From an uncultured Lachnospiraceae bacterium (GTDB taxonomy: Bacteria; Bacillota; Clostridia; Lachnospirales; Lachnospiraceae), in NCBI GenBank assembly GCA_910586005.1, contig CAJUHG010000062.1, positions 1-17,751 on the forward strand: a stretch of DNA of 17,751 bases. Reading direction: 5' to 3'. The notes beneath the pieces are model-generated. The model was not told the origin of the DNA. It did no database searches and worked only from the letters and a program-made list of their open reading frames with translations. The position numbers and the translations under genes are program-made. Below are positions 1-6,285 of the stretch, piece after piece; within the stretch, counting starts at the first letter, position 1; each line of letters starts with the position of its first letter.

Positions 1-124
1 AACCAGAAATATCTTCAATTTTCTTGGAATGAACCCATTTTCCTTCTTCTGGAATTGGAGCTGGTTCATGTTTTGCGCCCTTAGCTACTGGACACATATT
101 TTCGACTTCCTTAGTGTAAATCAT
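1..124 (-). CDS. Iron-sulfur cluster assembly scaffold-like protein, 5' end only (runs off the left edge)
   Basis: Only the first 41 codons are present, starting at an ATG at 122-124 that is preceded by a good AAAGGAG ribosome binding site at about 134-140. The peptide opens MIYTKEVENMCPVAKGAKH and continues with APIPEEGKWVHSKKIEDISG. From memory this matches the N-terminus of a conserved Clostridia protein annotated as an iron-sulfur cluster assembly scaffold (NifU/IscU N-terminal-like), which is usually found beside the gene for a 'GGGtGRT' protein. The single visible cysteine (Cys11) lies in the CPVAKG segment. If the identity is right, the product would be cytoplasmic and involved in handling Fe-S clusters. 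The rest of the gene, including the cysteine-rich core that would settle it, is outside the window. The upstream region carries several short palindromes that may control it. Confidence 0.6.
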   Translation of the reverse strand, partial: MIYTKEVENMCPVAKGAKHEPAPIPEEGKWVHSKKIEDISG

Positions 125-140
125 TTTAAGACTCCTTTCA

Positions 141-190
141 ATGTATACATTAATATTATCATGTTAAAAACATCTCTATGTATTTAACAT
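141..190 (-). promoter_or_regulatory. Cluster of three short palindromes upstream of the Fe-S scaffold gene (candidate operators)
   Basis: Directly visible are ATGTATACAT (141-150, perfect palindrome), ATGTTAAAAACAT (161-173, arms ATGTT/AACAT) and ATGTATTTAACAT (178-190, arms ATGT/ACAT). The last two are also inverted copies of each other (12 of 13 bases) across a 4-base spacer, so the DNA could bind two dimers or the RNA could form one long hairpin. They lie 17-66 bases upstream of the start codon, where a promoter should be. A GATAAT at 155-160 could be a -10 element, but no convincing -35 is spaced to it. The binding protein is unknown. Confidence 0.45.
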
Positions 191-356
191 ATTTACTCAT
201 ATTTAACCATATTTTGACGAAATAGTCTAGTGTTTTTCGGATAATTTTTACAATTCTGGTAACCATTAATAATTTAACTAGCTATAGAAGATACTTTCTA
301 CTTATAAGTGATAAATTTTTGTAACTAATAAGATTTTATAAATTATCTGATTATAG

Positions 357-377
357 ATTTCTATCAATGATAGAAAT
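357..377. other. Perfect 9-bp stem-loop with 3-base loop
   Basis: ATTTCTATC and GATAGAAAT form a perfect inverted repeat around AAT. It lies 15 bases past the stop codon of the 41-codon minus-strand ORF at 393-518. No run of T follows on either strand, so an intrinsic terminator is doubtful; it may be an RNA-end hairpin or a protein site. Confidence 0.4.
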
Positions 378-392
378 AATAAATATAAGTCT

Positions 393-518
393 TTATCTAT
401 GTTCTACTTTAGCCTGTTCTAAATAAATACTACTGAAACTTAACAACTTCATGGTTCCAATTCTTTCTATTTGACTATGTAATTCTTCAAAAGAATATAT
501 ATCAACAATGAAAAGCAT
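393..518 (-). pseudogene. Unrecognised 41-codon ORF, possible small protein or remnant of a gene 3' end
   Basis: On the minus strand an ATG at 516-518 opens a frame that begins MLFIVDIYSFEELHSQIERI, ends YLEQAKVEHR and stops with TAA at 393-395. The frame is already open from the TAG at 552-554, with 11 sense codons ahead of the ATG, and a GAGG lies about 10 bases before the ATG. The peptide alternates a hydrophobic strand, an acidic amphipathic helix and a second strand and helix, which reads like the end of a folded alpha/beta domain rather than random translation of AT-rich DNA. I do not recognise the family. The upstream stop and the long gene-free surroundings make a decayed gene as likely as a functional small protein. 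Confidence 0.3.
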
Positions 519-593
519 ACCAAATGTTTCCTCATTAATGATTTGCCTATCCTATAATGTATATTTATAAGCTTATTTTTGGTGAATACACAA

Positions 594-622
594 TTCCAAA
601 AAGAACATGTTATTTAATAACA
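594..622 (-). terminator. Possible intrinsic terminator of the ABC exporter operon
   Basis: On the minus strand a 7-bp hairpin, TGTTATT/AATAACA with a one-base centre (608-622), is followed by TGTTCTTTTT. It lies about 150 bases past the exporter stop codon and just past the GC-rich island at 632-715, so the island would form part of the 3' untranslated RNA. The stem is almost all A-T, so the call is weak. Confidence 0.35.
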
Positions 623-631
623 ATCACAAGT

Positions 632-715
632 ATCACGCTCTGCGAGACCGTTCGAGTTTGCTGGCACATTCAGATTTCCTACCAACAGAGCAACGATGTT
701 CCCCACTTTGTGGTC
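632..715. other. GC-rich non-coding island inside an AT-rich spacer
   Basis: About half of the bases in 631-715 are G or C, against about 30% in the window and less in the flanks. There are stop codons in the frames I read: ATG at about 717 on the minus strand gives only 12 codons (MTTKWGTSLLCW), and other frames are also short. A small hairpin, CCAC-AAA-GTGG, is visible on the minus strand. The sequence looks retained rather than drifting, and could be a small RNA, a dispersed repeat, or the remnant of an inserted gene. I cannot name it. The remainder of the spacer (about 191-356 and 378-600, apart from the ORF above) shows only AT-rich sequence. Confidence 0.4.
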
Positions 716-769
716 ATATAAATAAAAAGAACTTTTCATAGATAACACAATTTTTTAAATTACTCAATC

Positions 770-2356
770 CTAGTCCACAACTTCCATTCTATTAAAGGAA
801 ATAGATGCCGCTGCTGCTCCCACAAAGGTTAAAATTCCCATTACCACAATCATAATAAAAAATGCCATTTCTACACCTAAAAACAAACCAGCAATCACAG
901 CCGCCATAATTCCAATCCCCATGGCAATACCTTGAAAAAATACCTTTACTAACGAACGCCCTGTTGCTCCTAATATATTTCCTATCATAGCATCTGCGAG
1001 CATATTATAGTAAAGACGATTTGCCTGTAAACAGACATATAACAAAATTGTCAATATAGTAAGTACTGGCCCTATTCCAAATACATATGCCCCTGGAATT
1101 GTAATTAAAATGCCATCCACAATAGATCTTATATGTTCAATTTTTGTAGCATACCAAAGTTTTTTTAAAGGTGTATCTGGAATTAAATATGTATAAGCAT
1201 TTTCTAGCTCTTTTGACCACTTGGTAGCATATCCACTAAAAATAAATACTACATAACTTGTAACTCCAGGAATAATAAAAATTTTGGCTGCTCCAAATTC
1301 ATTGATTGCATCATTGAAATATCCAACTGCTGCAATAAGAATTCCAAGTCCTAAACATAATAATGTATTCCATCCAAAAATAAAAGTAGGATTTTTCTTA
1401 TACTCTAATATTTGGCGAAAATAAATTGCCTTTGCATAAACGCCTTTGTATTCCACAGATGCCTGTCTAAATTTTCTATGTTTTTCCAACCACGGAATGG
1501 AAGCCACACCTTTTTTCTGTTTTGCACGTCTTTCTTGATACTCATCTGCAAATTTCATAGCATCCTCATAGTAAGCTCCCGTGCACTGCATACGCCAAGC
1601 CGCTAAAAACATACCAATTGTTGATAGCAAAAATAATCCCGTTCCAATCATATTTACAGTATCTGCACCCAAAAAAATTAATCTAGTTACTGCAATATTC
1701 CATCCTACCACTGGAATCATTTGAATGGCTGGCATAGCAAAAAAATCTTGTAGTAATTGAAAAGAAGGTTCTTGTGTTATCATTAAAAAGGCAGCTATTG
1801 CTACGACGCTTGCCATAAATACATACATAGCAATCACTAGACCTTTAAAAAACTTCTCTGATAATTTTTCATTTCCATAACAAAAGATAATAGCAGATGC
1901 TTCTAAAATACTCTCAAACACTGTGAAAAATAAAAAATAGATAAGTACTTGCAAAATACTTGCCTCAAACCATAATACCCCTAATACAGAAACTACAATT
2001 CCACATAATATATTTACAGAAAAAGATTTTACACCTGCAAACATTAACACCATTTTAGGACTAACTGGAGCTGAAAACACAAAATGTACTTCACTGGGCC
2101 GAAATAACAATCCTTTTCTTTTTGCATAACTCACAAGATTTGCAGGAATTAACCAAAAAATTATAATAGACAATATTGTTACCATATTTTGGGTAGAACT
2201 AAATTGTCCCTCTTGAATCATTACACTAAAACTACTGTACAACATAGCAAAATACAATAAAAGAAATACTATCATAATATAAGTAACAGGACGTTTTAAT
2301 GCTTTTTTTATCCTATTTATAATTGTTCTTTTGTATAAATAAATAAGACCTTTCAT
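770..2356 (-). CDS. Putative ABC exporter, membrane subunit
   Basis: This 528-residue polytopic protein is the membrane half of an ABC exporter and fits the 'putative ABC exporter' family (Pfam ABC_export), which has about this length. Hydrophobic segments are seen at roughly residues 24-44, 58-75, 105-130, 136-160, 170-193, 232-255, 328-346, 358-376, 410-442 (two), 470-494 and 496-518. A charged, probably cytoplasmic stretch lies at 256-322, and a conserved-looking LIPDTPLKKLWYATKIEH segment at 391-408 could be the coupling region. The start ATG overlaps the stop of the upstream ATPase gene by one base (TAATG), and an AGGAGGTG site lies 10 bases before it inside the ATPase gene, so the two are translationally coupled. 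The substrate is unknown; related pairs are often proposed to export peptides or drugs, but nothing here identifies it. Confidence 0.85.
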   Translation of the reverse strand: MKGLIYLYKRTIINRIKKALKRPVTYIMIVFLLLYFAMLYSSFSVMIQEGQFSSTQNMVTILSIIIFWLIPANLVSYAKRKGLLFRPSEVHFVFSAPVSPKMVLMFAGVKSFSVNILCGIVVSVLGVLWFEASILQVLIYFLFFTVFESILEASAIIFCYGNEKLSEKFFKGLVIAMYVFMASVVAIAAFLMITQEPSFQLLQDFFAMPAIQMIPVVGWNIAVTRLIFLGADTVNMIGTGLFLLSTIGMFLAAWRMQCTGAYYEDAMKFADEYQERRAKQKKGVASIPWLEKHRKFRQASVEYKGVYAKAIYFRQILEYKKNPTFIFGWNTLLCLGLGILIAAVGYFNDAINEFGAAKIFIIPGVTSYVVFIFSGYATKWSKELENAYTYLIPDTPLKKLWYATKIEHIRSIVDGILITIPGAYVFGIGPVLTILTILLYVCLQANRLYYNMLADAMIGNILGATGRSLVKVFFQGIAMGIGIMAAVIAGLFLGVEMAFFIMIVVMGILTFVGAAAASISFNRMEVVD

Positions 2357-3054
2357 TATGCTTCGCCACCTCCTGTAATTTGGAAAAACAGTTCTTCAAT
2401 ATCTGTATCTTTAGCCTGTTCTTTGGTAAAACTTCCAACAATTTTCCCTTTTTCCATAATATACATAACATCCCATAAATCTTTTACCATTTCTAACATA
2501 TGAGTACTAATTAAGATAGTAACTCCCTGTGACTTTAGCTCTAACACAACCTCTTTTAATTCTTTGATGGCTGCTGGATCCAGACCAACCATTGGTTCAT
2601 CTAGAAGAATTACCTTTGGTTTAATAGCAAGAGCACAACAAATACTTACTTTCTGCATCATACCTTTTGATAATTCATTTCCAAGTTTTTCTTGTTTATC
2701 CTCTAATTCAAAACGTGTCAACAACTGTAAAATCTCTTCTTCTGTAATAGAGGAATTATAAGCACATTTTACATACTCAATATGTTCACGTACTGTCAAT
2801 GCATCAAACATCGCTGGTATTTCTGGTACATATGCAAAAATTCTTTTTGCTTCTAATGTCCTTGCTGGCATTTGCTGAATCCCTACTCCACCTTGATAAC
2901 GCAAAAGTCCTGCAATACTTTTGATAATTGTAGATTTTCCTGCACCATTTGGTCCTAATAAAATTCCTACCTGTCCATTAGGGACAGTAAAGCTAACATG
3001 GTCTACTGCTAGATACTTGCCATACCTTTTTGTCAATTCTTGAATTTCTAACAT
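2356..3054 (-). CDS. ABC transporter ATP-binding protein
   Basis: This 232-residue nucleotide-binding subunit powers the membrane protein encoded immediately downstream. All core motifs are visible: Walker A GPNGAGKST (34-42), a variant signature LSKGMMQK (128-135, in place of LSGGQ), Walker B VILLDEP (148-154), D-loop VGLD (156-159) and the H-loop histidine in ISTHML (His185). The Q-loop position reads AYVPE, with Glu in place of Gln, as in other ABC-2-type exporter ATPases of the CcmA class. The length is normal for the class. AAAAGGAG at 3063-3070 is a good ribosome binding site for the ATG at 3052-3054. It is the first gene of a two-gene operon that starts after the terminator at 3154-3214. 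Confidence 0.93.
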   Translation of the reverse strand: MLEIQELTKRYGKYLAVDHVSFTVPNGQVGILLGPNGAGKSTIIKSIAGLLRYQGGVGIQQMPARTLEAKRIFAYVPEIPAMFDALTVREHIEYVKCAYNSSITEEEILQLLTRFELEDKQEKLGNELSKGMMQKVSICCALAIKPKVILLDEPMVGLDPAAIKELKEVVLELKSQGVTILISTHMLEMVKDLWDVMYIMEKGKIVGSFTKEQAKDTDIEELFFQITGGGEA

Positions 3055-3086
3055 AACTTGTTCTCCTTTTTCATAACTAATTTTAG

Positions 3087-3102
3087 ACGATTGTGAAATC
3101 GT
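3087..3102. promoter_or_regulatory. Inverted repeat in the leader of the ABC operon
   Basis: ACGATT and AATCGT (perfect 6-bp arms, 4-base spacer GTGA) lie 33 bases upstream of the ATPase start codon. The position suits an operator or leader hairpin. No regulator gene is adjacent and I could not place a convincing -35/-10 pair around it. Confidence 0.3.
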
Positions 3103-3153
3103 TATTTGGTAAAAATTTATTTACTTTCTTAATTCCATCCATTATGTAACACT

Positions 3154-3214
3154 AAAAAAATCATATGCATTATTGTATTACTCAAATAATACAATAGTAC
3201 ATATGATGTTTTTT
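3154..3214. terminator. Bidirectional intrinsic terminator
   Basis: A run of seven A (3154-3160) precedes arms at 3161-3180 and 3187-3210, separated by the loop CTCAAA, with T6 at 3209-3214. The inner arms TATTGTATTA and TAATACAATA pair perfectly, and the outer CATATG/ATCAT parts pair after a small bulge. On the minus strand the A run becomes a U tract, so it ends transcription of the gene whose stop codon is at 3232-3234. It separates that gene from the ABC operon. Confidence 0.8.
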
Positions 3215-3231
3215 GTCAATATATTTTCTTT

Positions 3232-3903
3232 TTACAATTTTATTTTCTCTATAATTTCATTCTTATTTTTATAAATAGAATGTTTGGAAACTACTCCTCT
3301 TACCATAGAAAGAGGATAAATATTAGTTTGCCTTCCAATTACTGTTCCAGGATTTAATACACTATTACAACCTACTTCTACTTCATCTCCCAACATAGCT
3401 CCAAATTTTTTTAAACCAGTAGAAATCTCTTCTTTTCCATTTTTTACTACTACTAATGTTTTATCTGATTTAACATTCGAAGTAATGGAACCAGCTCCCA
3501 TATGTGACTTATATCCTAGAATAGAATCTCCAACATAATTGTAATGAGGCACTTGAACTTTATTAAACAATATTACATTTTTTAGTTCTGTAGAATTACC
3601 TACAACTGTTCCTTTTCCCACAATAGCATTTCCTCGGATAAAAGCACAATGACGGATTTCTGCTTCCTCATCTATAATAACTGGACCATTAATACTAGCT
3701 GTGGGTGCCACTTTTGCACTTTTGGCAATCCAAATATTTTCTCCATGTTGTTCAAACTTTTCCATATCTAGTCTCTTACCTAGTTCACAGATAAAACTTC
3801 CAATTTGGGGCAAGATTTCCCAAGGATATGTAACTTTTTGAAATAATTCTATGGCTATCGTCTCTGTCAAAGTATATAAATTACTTATTTTACATGTTTC
3901 CAC
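3232..3903 (-). CDS. Left-handed beta-helix protein related to the GlmU acetyltransferase domain
   Basis: This 223-residue protein resembles the C-terminal acyltransferase half of GlmU but has no nucleotidyltransferase domain; such proteins are often labelled UDP-N-acetylglucosamine pyrophosphorylase in Clostridia. Residues 1-55 are a helical lead-in. From about 56 the hexapeptide-repeat pattern begins (IWIAKSAKVAPTASINGPVI). The PHYNYVGD segment keeps His120 and Tyr123, which align with the catalytic His363 and Tyr366 of E. coli GlmU, followed by GAGSITSN at 136-143, so acyl transfer remains possible. The substrate is unknown, with amino-sugar or nucleotide-sugar the natural guess. The start is a GTG at 3901-3903 preceded by GAGAGGAAA at a spacing of 8, which supports this non-ATG start. 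It is probably a single-gene unit, ended by the terminator at 3154-3214. Confidence 0.75.
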   Translation of the reverse strand: METCKISNLYTLTETIAIELFQKVTYPWEILPQIGSFICELGKRLDMEKFEQHGENIWIAKSAKVAPTASINGPVIIDEEAEIRHCAFIRGNAIVGKGTVVGNSTELKNVILFNKVQVPHYNYVGDSILGYKSHMGAGSITSNVKSDKTLVVVKNGKEEISTGLKKFGAMLGDEVEVGCNSVLNPGTVIGRQTNIYPLSMVRGVVSKHSIYKNKNEIIEKIKL

Positions 3904-4124
3904 TATATTTTCCTCTCTTCTATTCTAAATTCAAGAATTTTCTATAGGAATTATAAATCAATTCTAATAGATAGATTCTTTTTATCTTAATTCTAAGATT
4001 TAAAAATTTCTTTTATTAGATATCCCCCAATTCTATTATATAAATTCTCTTTTATTTTTATTTCCTTACTACAAAATATCAATTAGTTCTACTATACAGA
4101 TATATAGATTCTTTTTTAATTTTA
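3904..4124. other. AT-rich spacer with repeated AGAAT(T/C) units
   Basis: This 221-base gap between topB and the beta-helix gene holds no ORF. Read on the minus strand it contains about seven AGAAT(T/C) units, several followed by TATATA-like sequence (for example at 3961-3978, 4032-4048 and 4100-4112 in window coordinates). A short hairpin, ATCTTA/TAAGAT, lies at about 3984-3999. A TATAAT at 3950-3955 on the minus strand could be the -10 element of the beta-helix gene, but no good -35 accompanies it. Confidence 0.3.
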
Positions 4125-6263
4125 CTATTTTTTACTATTTTTTTGTGTCTTTTTTCTTCCTTCATTTTTAGAAGATGTTTTATAAAAAGTTGCTGTACGT
4201 TGAAAATATTCTTTTAATGCATATTGATTATTTAATCCCAATACTCCAGTTGTTCGACTTTGAATAAAATGCTCTAATTTCTCCATATATTCTTGAGGTG
4301 TAATACTTCCTTCTGCTACATAGGTCAGTCCTTTTTCCCAGCTTGCAGTTAAATCAGGATTTAATAGAGAACGAATGGATGCATTTATTACATCATAAAT
4401 AATTTCCCCTAACAAAGTTGGAGTAATTACTTGTGTTTTTTTATTCAATGCAAGATATTTGTTATTGACAAGTTTTTTCAAAATTTCTGCCCGTGTCGCA
4501 CTCGTACCTATTCCACTTCCTTTGATCTGAGCACGTAATTCTTCATCCTCAATCAATTGTCCTGCATTTTCCATAGCAAGAATCATAGAACCAGAATTAT
4601 AACGTTTTGGTGGAACTGTTTCTCCTTCCTTTATATTTAATGCTTTTACTGGAAATTCCATTCCTTTTTTTAAAGAAAGTAATATCTTTATAAAATCCTT
4701 ATCACAAGAAACAGGTGTTTCACTTTCATCCTTTGAACTTTCTTTTTTATCATTAGAATTAGAAGTTTGAGTTTCACTTTCATTCTTTGAACTTAAATTT
4801 TCTTTCTTTTTCTGAAAGGAATATTTCATTACCCTCAAATAGCCCAATTCCACTAATACTTTAAAAGATGTAAAAAATTTCTCTATTTTATTAGGTGCTT
4901 CTAAAAGTTCCATTGTTGTTATCAAATTAACTTTCTGATAAACTGCTGGAGGAAAAAAAATGCCTAAAAATCGTCGAACAATAATTTCATAAACATATAA
5001 TGTTGTTTGATTTAAACTCTGAATTGCAGAAAGACCTTGCCCTGTTGGAATAATTGCATAATGGTCTGTAATCTGTTTGTCATTTACATATCGAGTCTTG
5101 ACAATATTTTTATAACTTCCTTTTTCTAAAATTTCTTCTACAAATCCTTTTACAGAAGGAATATTTTTTAACCCCCCTATATTTTTATATATTTCCTTTG
5201 CTACAGCAGAAGATAATACTCTTGCATCTGTTCTAGGATAAGTCACCATCTTTTTTTCATACAATTCTTGAACTATTTTCAATGTCTGGTCAGGACTAAT
5301 CTTAAAAAATTTAGAACAGTCATTTTGTAATTCTGCTAAATTATATAAGAGCGGAGGGTTTTTAGTTTCTTTTTTCTTCTCTATATTTTCTAATGTAACA
5401 CTTAATTTTTCTATATCTTTTTTATTTATTAAATCATCTATTATTTTTTTTGCATTTTGTTTTTCTTTAAATCCATTTTCTTTGTAAAGTTTAGGAGATT
5501 GAAAATACATGGAGCCCTTTACTGCTCTCCATTCCCCCTCTATCACATTTCCTTGAATATCTACCATGCTTATCACTCTATAAAATGGTGTTTTAACAAA
5601 TTCTCTAATCTCCCGTTCCCTGCGTACCACCATTCCCTGTACACATGTCATAACACGCCCCACACTCACTACCGTGTAATTTGTATGCATAAAATTTGAA
5701 ATTGTATTACCATATTTTAAAGTAAGTAATCTAGAAAAATTAATCCCCATTAGATAATCTTCTTTTGCTCTTAAATATGCAGATTCAGATAAATTATCAT
5801 ATTTAGATAAATCTTTTGCTTCCTTAATGCCCCTTAAAATTTCGTCTTCTGTTTGTGAATCAATCCACACACGAAGACGATGCTTCCCCTTTACTTTCGC
5901 TTGTTGCTCTACTAAACGATAAATGTATTCTCCTTCTCTTCCAGAATCTGTACATACATAAATTGTTTCCACATCAGAGCGATTCAATAACTCTGCTACA
6001 ATCTTATACTGTTTTTTCACACTAGGAATAACTTCATATTTAAATTCTTCTGGTAAAAATGGCAATGTAGCAAGATTCCACTTTTTATACTTCTCATCAT
6101 AAACTTCTGGATAACTCATAGTAACCAAATGACCTACACACCAAGTTACAATAACTTCTGGTGATTCCAGATATCCATCATAACTTTTTAAATTTAATTT
6201 TAATGCTTTTGCAAATTCCCTTGCTACACTAGGTTTTTCTGCAATATACAAAACTTTTGCCAT
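4125..6263 (-). CDS. topB: DNA topoisomerase III (type IA)
   Basis: The 712-residue product relaxes negative supercoils and resolves interlinked DNA by passing strands through a transient 5'-phosphotyrosine break. The Toprim domain opens with VLYIAEKPSVA (Glu9) and carries CTDSGREGEY (104-113); the middle residue of the acidic triplet is Gly, a variation common in Firmicutes TopB-like enzymes. The catalytic Tyr342 lies in MVTYPRTDARVL. HYAIIPTG (401-408) and GIGTSATRAEIL (584-595) are typical of the family. Between about 485 and 522 lies a low-complexity Ser/Glu/Lys linker with two copies of an SSK(N/D)ESET motif. The C-terminus is a short basic tail rather than zinc ribbons. It is the last gene of the mgsA-ATPase-topB unit, starting 22 bases after the ATPase stop. 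A mobile-element-type TopB is an alternative, but no conjugation genes are nearby. Confidence 0.95.
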   Translation of the reverse strand: MAKVLYIAEKPSVAREFAKALKLNLKSYDGYLESPEVIVTWCVGHLVTMSYPEVYDEKYKKWNLATLPFLPEEFKYEVIPSVKKQYKIVAELLNRSDVETIYVCTDSGREGEYIYRLVEQQAKVKGKHRLRVWIDSQTEDEILRGIKEAKDLSKYDNLSESAYLRAKEDYLMGINFSRLLTLKYGNTISNFMHTNYTVVSVGRVMTCVQGMVVRREREIREFVKTPFYRVISMVDIQGNVIEGEWRAVKGSMYFQSPKLYKENGFKEKQNAKKIIDDLINKKDIEKLSVTLENIEKKKETKNPPLLYNLAELQNDCSKFFKISPDQTLKIVQELYEKKMVTYPRTDARVLSSAVAKEIYKNIGGLKNIPSVKGFVEEILEKGSYKNIVKTRYVNDKQITDHYAIIPTGQGLSAIQSLNQTTLYVYEIIVRRFLGIFFPPAVYQKVNLITTMELLEAPNKIEKFFTSFKVLVELGYLRVMKYSFQKKKENLSSKNESETQTSNSNDKKESSKDESETPVSCDKDFIKILLSLKKGMEFPVKALNIKEGETVPPKRYNSGSMILAMENAGQLIEDEELRAQIKGSGIGTSATRAEILKKLVNNKYLALNKKTQVITPTLLGEIIYDVINASIRSLLNPDLTASWEKGLTYVAEGSITPQEYMEKLEHFIQSRTTGVLGLNNQYALKEYFQRTATFYKTSSKNEGRKKTQKNSKK

Positions 6264-6285
6264 AAATTTATATCCTGCCTTCTAT

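Noticed and set aside
640..675. GTTCGAG-like T-arm suggesting a tRNA or attachment site
   Set aside because: The bases flanking GTTCGAG do not pair as a 5-bp T-stem, and no acceptor, D or anticodon arm can be placed around it.
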